Positions 1-9,900 of a DNA stretch of 19,214 bases are shown here, piece after piece (within the stretch, counting starts at the first letter, position 1; each line of letters begins with the position of its first letter). The stretch comes from Gyrodactylus bullatarudis (taxonomy: Eukaryota; Platyhelminthes; Monogenea; Gyrodactylidea; Gyrodactylidae). The position numbers were made by a program, and so were the translations under genes. The notes under the pieces are model-generated. The model was given only the letters and a program-made list of their open reading frames with translations. It was not told where the DNA came from and did no database searches. The stretch spans positions 589,048 to 608,261 of the forward strand of contig SSNU01000234.1 in assembly GCA_012064415.1 (NCBI GenBank). Reading direction: 5' to 3'.

Positions 1-186
1 AATTTTTTTCCTATTGGGGTGATTTTTGGAAATTTTAGGGGAGATTTTAGGAAAATTTTTTCCTATTGGGGTGACTTTTGGAAATTTTTGGGGTGATTTT
101 TGGAAAAATATTTCCTTTGGGGTGATTTTTGGAAATTTTTGGGGTGATTTTTGGAAAAAAAAAAATTCTTGGGGTGTTTTTTGGAA
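1..186. repeat. AT/G-rich tandem array with alternating 22/30-nt period
   Basis: The array repeats the core TTGGGGTGATTTTTGGAAA. The GGGG blocks begin at about 16, 38, 68, 90, 119, 141 and 171, so the spacings are 22, 30, 22, 29, 22 and 30. This is a two-part higher-order unit of about 52 nt: a short half, then a half extended by an A/T tract, in two units ending TTTCCTATT or TTTCCTTT before the next core. Copies differ by a few substitutions and by A-tract length. The array begins at or before the window edge, and on its right it meets the end of the reverse transcriptase fragment. No coding potential is visible. Confidence 0.85.
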
Positions 187-738
187 TTAACCCTTAAAAA
201 TATCAATAATATTATCGACAGGAAAGACAAATTTTATATCATCGGCGAATTTAAATAGTCGACCAATATCATCAGCAACCTGAATATCAGTCATACATAA
301 ATTAAAAAGGAGAGGGCCAATTGAAGAACCTTGCGGAACACCAGATGTTATTTCCGAGGAAGAACTCAGGTGATTTTTAAATTTTGTCTTTTGAGATCTA
401 TTTATAATAAAGTTCATAACAAGATTAGAAATATGAGAATTAGTATTAAAATCAGAAAGTTTTTTACTCATATAGGAGAATTTGAATTTATCAAAGGCTT
501 TTGATAAATCTTTGTAATATACGATAATATATTTATGAGAGGATTTAATGGCTAAAGAATAGTTGAGAAAAGATAAAATGTTGATTCCTGTATTTCGGCC
601 ACGAATGAAACCATGTTGAGAGTCATCAGGAAAAACAAGAGGAAGACTATCAGTGATATAAAGAGTAAGGTATCTATCAATGATAGGGTCGGTGTAGGGT
701 CTGATGAGAACCGACGAAAATAAAGAGCTCATATTCAC
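187..738 (-). pseudogene. Non-LTR retrotransposon reverse transcriptase, truncated fragment
   Basis: The frame encodes the finger and palm of a LINE-type reverse transcriptase that copies its own RNA at a nicked target. Visible motifs in order are QHGFIRGRNTGINILSF (finger region), DLSKAFDK (first catalytic Asp), SGVPQGSSIGPLLFNL (the conserved template-grip block) and FADD, which replaces the usual YADD and keeps both Asp residues. The style fits the Jockey/CR1 group, but the clade is uncertain. There is no endonuclease domain, and the thumb and the 3' part of the element are missing: the frame ends about 13 codons after FADD, exactly where the tandem array starts. The frame opens without a usable ATG at its 5' end (the first in-frame ATG is at 732, with a stop upstream), so this is a 5'- and 3'-truncated dead copy. 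Confidence 0.9.
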
Positions 739-1332
739 CCAGAATCTATTTTCGTTTTCTACCTACAAAATGCAAGACATCAGTCAGCAAAATGATAAAA
801 GAAAAAGCATCATGAGTGCCAATACAAAGTTACAACTCATCCAATTTTGTAGAGAATTTGAGGCTGATTTCAAATTTTTTATCGCAAATTCTATTGTATA
901 ATATTTTAAAAAGTACATACATTTAACCCTTCAAGTCACATACCACCCAAGCAACTGATTATTATACCTCAGAAAATACTCGCTGTAGATCTCAAATATA
1001 CAATTGCCTGAACTATATCTGCTAAACCTCCATGTATAGCACATTTTTGGATCAAAAAAACAATTACTGATCTAAAAATTAATTGGATTAAAATAATTGT
1101 AGATTCAGCGTATTTCCAAGCAACACGATAGACAAAAGATTGAGTCATCTGGAACTTTGAGGCTTAAAATCAGCGAAAAATTCTTTACAAATAGAAAAAA
1201 AGAAGAGAACAGTGAAAATGCTCACATTGGCCAGGCAAGATGGAGGTTATATCTTATCAATTCTTTAGAAAATTTCGGTTCATACATTCATCATTTGGGT
1301 GGTATATTATTTTTGAAGTTTGAGCAACTCAC
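739..1332. other. Non-coding stretch between reverse transcriptase scrap and phospholipase C-like exon
   Basis: No convincing exon was found. On the minus strand a 59-codon open frame runs from an ATG near 1147 to a stop near 971. It lacks any motif I recognise and is short enough to be chance. The expected next exon of the phospholipase C-like gene, which should continue from 1333, was looked for here and not found. The retroelement scrap to the left makes it plausible that a large intron continues beyond the window edge. Confidence 0.4.
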
Positions 1333-4070
1333 CTCAAGAATGAAATGAACAAACTGCTCCTCCGACATGAAGTAGTCTCCACTTGTGCTGAAAAAAATTT
1401 TAAAAATTCACAATCTGGCTGGATGGAATGAGCAATTTGGTTAATTTGGAAAGAGTTAACGATTTAGGGAAAATGGGATTTATTCTAATTTAGTTATCGA
1501 TAAAGGTTCTATTGGAAGCATAAAATAGAAAATTGTTTGGGAATAAAAAATATAAAAAATAGAGGAATATTCTACAGAAAATTCTATTCTCTCAATGAAG
1601 TTTACTACGTTAACTAGTAAGAACTAAGTGACCGTTGAGAAATAGAATGTTCTAGAAAAGAATATTTCAATGAATTTTACTATTTTTGATCAAGTATAAA
1701 TGTGGAGAGTAAACCATAAATCTGTAGTTCTGTAATTTCTAAATGATAAAGACACATCTCAAGTTACAAAATTCATAGACCCATTAGAAAATGTCACCCT
1801 ATTTCTAAATAAAAAAGGTAAAATCGAGTCATGATAGAATACAAAATGGAGTTTTTTTTCTAACATTTATGCATAAATTAAAGTAAGCATAGAAGGGAAA
1901 GTAGTAGAAAGTCAACAGGACCAATATAATTGTCCATAAATAAAAACTTGAGAGAAATAAACTAGGAAATAGAGACAGAGAGATAGAGAGTGAGGTAAGA
2001 TTACATTTTCCCCCTAGAGTGTTGTGTATAGGCAGGCAGTGTAGATTACTTTTTTGTTTACATTTTTCAAGTGAACGAGAGGAAAAAGAAATGGAAATAC
2101 TTCCAAAAGAGTAAGTAAGATAGAGAGAGTCGAAAGTTTTATCCAGTCAAAGATCTAAGACATGGAATGGCAGTTTATCAGAGTGAAAAAAAGGAAAATG
2201 GGGTGATTGTTGATGTAGGGGGGGGGGGGTGAGAAGGTGTATTTTGTCTATCTCGATGTAAAGGTGTAGATCTGAATTTAATGAAAAAGAACGAGAAAGT
2301 GTAGATTGGAGTAGCCATTCGTACAAGTTATTGATTATATATTATATTCTCTCCTACATTATTATTTTTTATCTACAAAGGAAGCCAAAGAAACCTTAAC
2401 TTCTTACCTGAAATTGCAGACTCTTTTAGTACATACTAGGGTGATACAAAATACCTTTTTTTCGAACAACTTTTTGGGCGACTTACTATTTAAGACGCTT
2501 TTACACAGAAAAAAGGATTTTCATAAATTAAATTGAAAAATTTTATCTTTCTGAAACCCATAAATAAAAAATTTTCCCAAAATTCTATAAAGAAAATGGT
2601 GAGGATATGTAGCGAATGGGGTTTTAAATAACTATCAGAATAATTCCCATCCGAAAAGTCGTAAAGATTGCTCAAAAACGTAAATTTTATCAATTATCGT
2701 AGTAAAATTCATTCAAAATTTAAAATATTTAATTCAAAGGATTTTTTTCTCAAAATCGAATGAGCAAATAGCCGAAAAGGTTGTAAAAATTTGTAGCAAG
2801 ATTGATAAAAACTGAGAAATAAATAAAACACTATACATCTTTTTTCAATTTTCTAAATTATGAATTTCAGTGGAATTTCGGACGTGTTTGAAAAACTAGG
2901 CAAATTACTAATTCTTTATCAAGAAATTTCATTGAATCAAAATTCTAGTACGTACAAAAATGAGGTTACTTATATTAACATCTTTGCTTATATCAGTAAT
3001 GAATATTATGAATTGTAGTAAATAATGAATGAAATACTCTTTTCATGTGTCTGAGTTTGGAATGGAGTATACTTGGGCTGTAATTATAAATGTATTATTG
3101 AATTCATGTGAAATATCGTAAGGATTTTGTTTTCATGCAGGAAATACTACTAACCAGTTATCAATCGATAAGTATACAGAATTGTTAGAATTATCAGGAA
3201 AAGGTGTTTAATGAGAAAACGAGAATACTTACAAGGATTTGAATAACTCTTCCACGTCATACCTTGGCCAGAGATCAGAGAAGATCTCAAAATAAAAAGA
3301 AAAGGTAAACTCCTTCATTGGTATTGATTCGCACTTGAATAGGAGAAAATGTATCAATTATTATTTCCTAAGTTGGACTATTTTTAAGAATTGGTTTTAA
3401 TCAATTAAACTGTTTAGGATTTAATTACTTTTTTATACTTGATGAGGATTCCTTTGATCATTTCCGTTGAGAGAAGAAAATCTTTAGATGAAAAAGGAGT
3501 ATCATTATTCATTAATTGAGCTTGTCGATCTCTGACAAAGGAGAGAAATGGCTCATACAAAGATCCCATAATACAACATCCAGGAATATTAATGGTAGTT
3601 TCTTGACTAATGTCATCCCTCATAAATGAGACGAATTCTGAAGTTCGCAAGATAAGTAAGATCCAATTGCGATAGAGTCGTTCAAGAACGGAGGAAAACG
3701 TCTTTTGCGATTTAAAACACCTCTTAATGAAATCTCGACAACTTTCCAACGTCTCGGGAGAATCGAAAGTAAGAGAAATTAGCTCATTTGTCTTGTACAA
3801 TATTCCATGAGTACTAAACTCGATATAAATACTATTATTTTCTTTTCCTGATGGAATAATTTTGAAATTCACAAGAGAATTTAGATCTGCTGTTAAAAGC
3901 AACTGAATTGATAGATTATTTAACCAAATTACTTTGCAATCATTATCACGAAAAATTACTAAAAAACTGCAATCTAAAAGTAAAACTGCCCTGAGTAGAT
4001 CATGTTCTTTCTTGATAAAAATAGATAGAACATTCTCTTTATCAAGAATCTCCTGAAAGTATTCCCTCAT
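1333..4070 (-). CDS. Phospholipase C-like gene, 5' part (PH-like plus EF-hand-like exons)
   Basis: Three exons join in phase: 3429-4070 (214 codons from an ATG at 4070), 3233-3285 and 1333-1387. The donors read GTAATT, GTAAGT and GTGAGT, and the acceptors end TTTTGAG and TTTTTCAG. The first exon looks like a PH-type fold: beta-rich segments, then a terminal helix around the residues SPETLESCRDFIKRCF. The joined second and third exons read DVEELFKSF, TSGDYFMSEEQF and VHFILE. This resembles the EF-hand lobe that precedes the catalytic X domain in phosphoinositide phospholipase C, especially the beta type (WPR..VEELF...EEQF.HFI). Such enzymes cleave PIP2 at the membrane. The X/Y catalytic exons are not visible, so the family call rests on weak resemblance from memory. 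The first donor, GTAATT, is poor, and GTATAA eleven bases upstream is an alternative. The start is uncertain too, because a TACTTTCAG acceptor-like site lies just inside the first exon. Confidence 0.5.
2218..2229 (+). repeat. Poly-G run of 12
   Basis: Twelve consecutive G residues stand in otherwise AT-rich DNA. The run is a mononucleotide microsatellite, and its length is likely to vary between individuals or to be miscounted in assembly. Confidence 0.9.
2837..2915 (+). repeat. Dispersed 79-bp direct repeat, copy 1
   Basis: This copy matches 4691-4769 in the same orientation with no gaps and about seven mismatches, starting ATCTTTTTTCAATTTTCTAA and including TTCGGACGTGTTTGAAAAACTA. It lies inside the large intron of the phospholipase C-like gene. 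No terminal inverted repeats or target duplication were found around it. Confidence 0.8.
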
Positions 4071-4209
4071 ATAAATTTCAAACCGTTATAATACAAGAGA
4101 CAGATTCATGTTGAATTTAAAACTTTCCTTAATGCTCTTTAATAAAAGAAATATAAGAAGAAAACTTGTTTTTTTATTCAGAAGATTTGTAGCACTTTCA
4201 AATATGTAA

Positions 4210-4593
4210 TCTAAAATCTGTGGAGCTTCTTATATAGGACGTACAATTAGGAAATTGTCAACAAGATCAAACGATCACCTGAAGAAGAATACAGCGGTGA
4301 CCAGACCCATCAAACAGGAGAACCACCAAGCTTCAATTTCCAATTTCTCAATTCTGTATAAAAATGCGGGTGATGACAGCACGGATTTGTGGGTGAAGGA
4401 GAAATTCATCATCAATCACTTCAAGCCAAATCTATGTGTTCAGAAAAAAATTATTCCTATAATCTTCAACTCCCTTGGCCTATGTGAGCTTTTTCACTTT
4501 TCTCTCCACTGTTGCTATTTATTGGAGAGTTTTGGTGTTTTTTCAGCTTGCATTTTATTATTATTTTCTTTGACTTTACTATTTCTTTCATGA
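4210..4593 (+). pseudogene. GIY-YIG endonuclease fragment of a Penelope-like retroelement
   Basis: The open frame follows an in-frame TAA at 4207 and has no ATG near its start. It shows the end of a GIY-YIG nuclease: CGASYIGRT (the YIG half of the motif with the Arg-containing helix start), LSTRSNDH (conserved Arg and His), a spaced NFSILYKN block, and WVKEKFIINHFKPNL with the catalytic Glu position, followed by VQKKIIPIIF. The YIG.T.R/EH/ILES.I...KPNLN layout is the C-terminal endonuclease of Penelope-like elements, which nick DNA to prime reverse transcription. The GIY half and the reverse transcriptase are absent, so the piece is dead. After about 4480 the frame continues into a T-rich hydrophobic tail that may be meaningless read-through. 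Assignment to Penelope rather than another GIY-YIG retroelement is inference. Confidence 0.65.
4229..4240 (-). promoter_or_regulatory. Possible TATA box for the phospholipase C-like gene
   Basis: The minus strand reads TCCTATATAAGAAG about 160 bp upstream of the ATG at 4070, a reasonable distance for a TATA-driven start near 4200. The same bases encode the YIG motif on the plus strand of the retroelement scrap. In DNA this AT-rich, TATA look-alikes are common. Confidence 0.25.
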
Positions 4594-4690
4594 TTTGTAA
4601 AATATTATCTTGAATGAATTCTTAACTTATATCATTTTTGAAGAATTACCACTGATGATGCTTCAAGAAATGTACATTTGGTTTTAATAT

Positions 4691-4769
4691 ATCTTTTTTC
4701 AATTTTCTAAATTATGAATATAAGTGGATTTTCGGACGTGTTTGAAAAACTACGTGAATTACTTATTCG
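4691..4769 (+). repeat. Dispersed 79-bp direct repeat, copy 2
   Basis: This is the ungapped partner of 2837-2915, about 91 percent identical by eye. It lies just downstream of the stop codon of the secreted-protein gene and therefore probably in its 3' untranslated region, read antisense. The copies are 1854 bp apart and bracket the first two exons of the phospholipase C-like gene and the GIY-YIG scrap. Confidence 0.8.
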
Positions 4770-4797
4770 TAATAATCTAAAATATTATGTATTTTTT

Positions 4798-6646
4798 CTA
4801 TAGATGAATAAGATACTCCCAGTTCCATTTGTCCTCCGTAATTTTGATCAATTTGAATCTGTTTTTATTTGCGTCGAATAATTCTGGCTGTCCCCCATAG
4901 TCTGAATAAGCTTCCATTAAAAATACACTTAAACTCTCCGTTCCCATGAGAACCCATGTCCAGCCTTTCAGAAATGGGTTAGGCTAAAAAACAGTTAAAG
5001 AAGTAGACTGTTGATTTTTTCAAATATAAACTCACTGATGATTCAGTGGCAGATACTAATTCTAAATCACACAATGGACAAAGTACTCTAAGACTTGTTA
5101 GACCAGATAGTGCTGCCATTCTAACTCCTTCAATCTGTATGCAATCTTGATCCTCTTTATTATTGCAAATGTTTTCAAAGTTTTTGACCCCGATTTTTTT
5201 AAGAATCATTTGTACAACTCCAGGATTTGCAGCGTCGATAAGAGAAGGCATCATCTTTTTATTCTGACTTGCTTTTCTTGCATGAATAATTTCTCTTTTA
5301 ATCATTGCCCGTCCAGAGCAAGGACATCTCTTTTTAATAACATGACTTCTCTTTGTAATAGAATTAATAAAATTTTCATCAAAATCATCCAAATTTTCAT
5401 TGTCACCCATGTCGCTTAGATCTGACGTGTCAATCTTCATCTCATCCAAGGATTCTGGAGAAAAATCTGCTTCACTTACAGCTAAGGAGTCATCAACCTC
5501 TTCGAGAATTTCCGCATCACCGTCCTCGTAGTCTTCAGCATCCTTTATTTCGCCATGTTGTTGAATACAACAATTATTCTCATAGATGCCAACATTTGGT
5601 GTGGGGTTAACCATGAAATCCCTCAAATCTTGAAAAGCCCTGACATTTTCAGCATTTTCATCTTCCACAAGATCAGACTCCTCCATGAGATTCTCAGCCA
5701 ACTCATCATCGTCTTCAAATTCGTCTGGATTGAATCCTTCTTCCTGCATTCCTTCGTTTACATCTCCCTCGCCACCCAAAACTAAACTTAGTGCCTTATT
5801 AACAGCCTTGTCTTTAACTTCCTGAGGAATCTTTTCCCAGACAACACTCAAAGTTGCATTCATAAAACGGACATATTTATTCTTTTTGGCCTTCTTGAAG
5901 ACCGCCTTGGCTCTACTCACGGCCTTGGAGACTTTAGTCTTTAGCTTACTGAAAAGAGCTTTGACCTTATTGAAGTGATGTGAAAGAAATTGTTTTGCTT
6001 TAACAATTCCTGCTTTAACCGTGGTCCCGACACTCTTGATGACTGATCTAGCTGTCGAGGCAGCCTTTTTTAGACCCCTACCAATGTCTCTGACTGATCT
6101 CTTGTGAATATCCTGGAACGTTATATTGGCATTGAGAGATATGTTCAAGTTCTCACCTTTAAAATGTCTGTCCAGTAAAATATCAAACTGTTCCATTGCA
6201 AAGGCATCAATGAACAAGATTGCCGAGTGAGGATCAATCAGTCCCCTCTTCATGATCTCTTTTCTCTTTTCGGGATTATTAGTGTTCTCAAAATGCTCGG
6301 CAAAGTTGTCATCTTCAATCTTTTTGACATTAATACCCGCCTCTCTGGCCACCTCCTTCCAGTGCTCATAGGCAACAAGGACTTCCAAGGCAGTATGATT
6401 TCCATCGCCCTTCTCATCAGAAAAGTTGACATGCTCAATTTTACGAATCAAATTCGCCTTTTCCTCATCGGATTTTTTATTAATTTTGCCTTCTTCCTCA
6501 AACTGAAACGTGATTAAGCGCATGAACTCTCCGAAGCCAAACTCATGGTCCTCCATAGAGATGGAATGGCCGTCATTGGGGAGGATATTCTTCGAAGACG
6601 CCAAATTCGCAAGGATAAACACGAGTAGGAATATTCGTATAGCCAT
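4798..6646 (-). CDS. Secreted multi-domain protein with cationic and acidic segments
   Basis: Two exons, 5036-6646 and 4798-4983, are separated by a 52-nt GTGAGT...TTTTTTAG intron and give 598 residues. Without splicing the frame stops after 18 codons of poor quality. With splicing it continues for 61 sensible codons (GWTWVLMGTESL, WNWEYLIHL). Residues 1-18 form a signal peptide (hydrophobic core IFLLVFILANLA). Residues 60-110 look like a degenerate EF-hand, with loop DEKGDGNHTALE at 77-88. A Lys-Arg site at 182-183 precedes residues 184-261, which carry about 23 Lys/Arg and one Asp in helix-forming sequence (KVKALFSKLKTKVSKAV). Residues 294-430 are strongly acidic. KR sites at 432-433 and 439-440 lead into CPCSG, and further Cys pairs (C494/C502, C523/C526) follow. 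N-glycosylation sequons lie at N83, N168, N174 and N263. I do not recognise the family. Proteolytic release of the basic segment, with the acidic one neutralising it, is inference only. Confidence 0.85.
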
Positions 6647-6935
6647 ATAGTCTTTTATTGCAAGAGTTCTCTAGCTCTTCTTCTCAGTAAGAATTGTATT
6701 GTATTTCCCTCGAAATACTTTTTTTACTCAAAGTGTGTTTAAGCTTCTCAACACAGACAAGACACGTAAAGTCAACAACTCCAACCCGGTGCATACACGT
6801 AAAACGAATGATAGGAATATAGATTTTCTTTTGTAAAAATATTTCTCATTATTTCATGTGTAATCTAAAATAATTTTGATTATTATGCTTGTATAGTTTG
6901 TCTTTTAAAATGGTTGCATTCTGTATCTTTCTCCT
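6647..6935. other. Intergenic spacer between the leucine-rich-repeat and secreted-protein genes
   Basis: This 289-bp gap must hold the 3' end of the upstream gene and the promoter and 5' leader of the downstream gene on the minus strand. No canonical AATAAA is seen just after the leucine-rich-repeat stop, and no clear TATA box precedes the ATG at 6646. CAATAAAAG lies about 20 nt before that ATG. No coding signal was found. Confidence 0.5.
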
Positions 6936-9900
6936 CTATTTCTTCCCCTTGGAGTTGGCCTGATCAGGTTGGTTGTAGGCCAATTTTCTCTGACTACCAC
7001 TGGAAGTTTTTGAGCCGACACTTTCATTAAGACTGGAGGTTGAACCATTCTGTGGACTTGACTTGGATTTGAACTCTGTCGATTTGGAATGAGGAAGAAG
7101 CTGGCCTTAAAAAATAGATGATTTAAATTCAATTAATTTTAATTTTTCCAGCATACCCTTGTTTTCTTTCACATTTAGATTCTTTTTAACATTGTTGCCA
7201 GGGATTTGAGGCTTTTCGGCATTCTTCACGAAGCGTCTCTTGTCAAAGTCTCGTTGTTCTACTTTATAGAAACGCATTTGGTTGAATAAATTCCTGTTAA
7301 AGTTAAGATGGTAGGTTACATTTTAATTTGGAGTATACGCCGTTTATTTTGGGCGTAAAAATTCCCTAGGATAGTGAACTAATAAGGAATAGTAAATGTA
7401 CTTTTAAAGAATACGCCTCATTTATCCGTGAATGCATGGTAAATTCCATCATGGATATTTGCAGAAAAGCATCATTTCAGATATTATAATTTTTCGAATT
7501 ATTCATAGAAATAAAAGACATTAAATTGGTTTATATTCATTAGAATATATTTACAGTTGCAAAATAGATCTAAATTCGATGGAAATATACTCAAATTCCC
7601 CTAATCTTAAAAATTTTATCAATTTCGTTATCTTATAATTTTATCGGGGGCACTCAGGGAAATGTCATGATGGGCCCTGTAGTCAAGAGATGGTTAACAC
7701 AGAGAAAAATGTACATTTAGTAGATAAATTTAACTTACTGATAAGTTATTTTATCTTCATTCTTTGGATCAACATATTCCGCAATCACTTTCATCTGAGT
7801 CCATGTCAAGGGAACTCCGACTCGCTGAAGGAATCAAGTTCATAGAAAAAACATACCTTCATATTTTCCATAAATTGAAACTTTGTAAGCATCTTGAGGC
7901 CATCCTTGTCGAGAATGCGAAAAAAGTCGACAACTCGCAGCATATTCCTACTGAGATATTCATTGAGAATATCAAACGGGTCCAAATCCCCCCTGGTAAT
8001 GAACCTCTTGTCATATTTAACAGTGGTTGAGTAGATGAAATCGAAATCTCGATATTCAGTGATTCTGTCAACCAACTCGAGAATTTTGTCATTAACAATG
8101 ATTCCCTAGAGATGAAAAAATCAGAAAAATTGAAGGACTCACTTCCACATCAAGACACTCCACAGATGACTGATGATTACGTAGGATCCCATTGAGGATT
8201 TCAATCACTGCTTTGTCTGACATGGGATTATTTCCAATCTAAAAGTACAAAGATCTATTTATCTTAGGATGTTTCATTGTCTGTCCTGTAAAAGATGGGT
8301 TTGGAGCAACTCAAATTTTGGGATCATTTGAAGAAGGGTACTGCTGCAGTAACAAGTCCCTAAGGTTTGGAATCGACCGTTAGTTATCAATAGGTTGAAC
8401 CAGGAAACTATTCTAAATATATTGATCGAACATGTTTGTTTGCTTCCTGATTTGACAAATTTCTAGTTTTTATTGGTATATGAATAATTTTACAAAGCCA
8501 TTATAAGCCAGAGGAAAACCCACATGTAGTTAATCAAGCTCACATGATATTCTAATATTTCTTCAGTTTTGATCCCTTTTCAATGAGTATCTTTCACTGA
8601 GTATCTAAAATTTTAAACCACACTGAAAAAGTTTTTCAAGGATGTGATCTATAAATTAGTATAATAATAATAATTTTATTTTGGATCTATATTTTTCTTG
8701 TCAGAAATCACATACTAAGCATTCAGATAATAGTAGTAAATAAAAGGAGCATATTCACTGAATATTATTCAGTATAGTATATATATAACTAAAATAGTAG
8801 AATAAGAGAGTAAGGGAGGTTTCAAGCATACCTTGAGAGACTTCAATTTGAAATTATTCATTAACGCCTTGGCAATGGCCTTTCCACCGGTACAATCAAT
8901 TCTATTAGCAACCAGGTTTAACTCCAGGAGGTTATTGTTATACTGAATACCATCCTTTATTGCTATAGCACCACTACTTGACAGAGAATTCCAGGAAATG
9001 TCAATGATTTCCAGTCTAGTTTTCTACAACCAAAATGAGTTTCTATTTATACTCTGAAATGTGAGTTTGTGCCTATTATGTCTATTATCATTCATTGTAA
9101 TATGTTTATATAGTGTGTTTGTGTTGAGTACAGCAATAAAATCCATAAAAAGAGCCCAAAACTCTGATGTAGTTGAGTTGTTGAGCTTTTTTATGAGGTA
9201 CAATTCTTTAGATACAACAGCAACAAGAAAATGCTGGTTGGAGTTGTATATTTTAGCAGACTTCATCTCTTCTATCAATCAAACTATATTTTCATTATTA
9301 TATAATTTTGGAATGTAATTTCAAAAGAAATTTTTAATTTAGTCCCCAACTTTTACTCCAGACCAGTACAGAAAAATTAGAAAAATCTCTAATTATAATT
9401 AAACAACTACTTTAGAATACCTAATTATATAATCCTAAATCCCTTTTATACTGTAGTAAAGGAATACGTTAGTTAGAAAATTCGCTTGATTTTTACTATC
9501 ATGGTCCCTGTTGAGGAAATCCTGTAGCTTTTGAGATTTTTTATTTTACTTGGTGTCACTCATGAGAGGTAGATTTTTTAAAATTTTTTCATAAGAAGAA
9601 TATAGAATAAAAAATGTTCACTTTTAAGTAGTCAGATTCCTGAAAAATCTTTTCCAACAATTTGAACATAATTCGAAATTTCTTACACTTTATTGAGTAA
9701 CTTGTAAGGCTAAGCATTTTGTAAGTACTAAAATTGTATTCCTGAAATCTGTACTCCTTATTAGTCATGAATAGTTTTGATTGAATAGGCTAAATTAACT
9801 CTGAATGAAATTATACCCTACCAGAACAAAATTTAAAGAAAAACATCCTAGCTAATTTTGAACACTTTTTAGGTTATTTTGAGAATTCTTTCAATTGATA

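Larger units (their letters stand above)
1388..3232 (-). other. Intron of the phospholipase C-like gene (1845 nt)
   Basis: This stretch lies between two exons that join in phase 2. It contains a 12-G run, purine-rich GAGA-type low-complexity sequence around 1965-2000 and one copy of a 79-bp repeat. A 28-nt stretch near 2407-2440 has good splice-site look-alikes on both sides (CCCTAG and GTAAGAAG on the minus strand), but including it would break the reading frame, so I leave it as intron. No other coding signal is seen. Confidence 0.45.

Noticed and set aside
971..1149. 59-codon minus-strand open frame with a VYRVAWKYAES phrase resembling a transposase helix-turn-helix
   Set aside because: The resemblance covers only a few residues, the rest does not follow any transposase pattern, and the length is near chance for this window.
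921..1305. Inverted match ATACCACCCAA (940-950) with TTGGGTGGTAT (1295-1305), suggesting another MITE
   Set aside because: Only 11 bases match exactly, with a few more scattered nearby. No target duplication was found, and one such pair at this distance is expected by chance.
2407..2440. 28-nt micro-exon look-alike (CCCTAG acceptor, GTAAGAAG donor) in the phospholipase C-like intron
   Set aside because: Including it breaks the reading frame between the two neighbouring exons, which join correctly without it.
6905..7132. 75-codon minus-strand frame overlapping the end of the leucine-rich-repeat gene
   Set aside because: It is a different frame from the one fixed by the splice junctions. The spliced frame ends in a Ser/Lys-rich tail at the TAG at 6936-6938.
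7764..8030. 88-codon plus-strand open frame
   Set aside because: It is antisense to exons 11 and 12 of the leucine-rich-repeat gene and openness is explained by them.
9024..9318. Overlapping 84- and 85-codon open frames on both strands
   Set aside because: They lie inside intron 8, are composition-driven, and have no motif or splice support.
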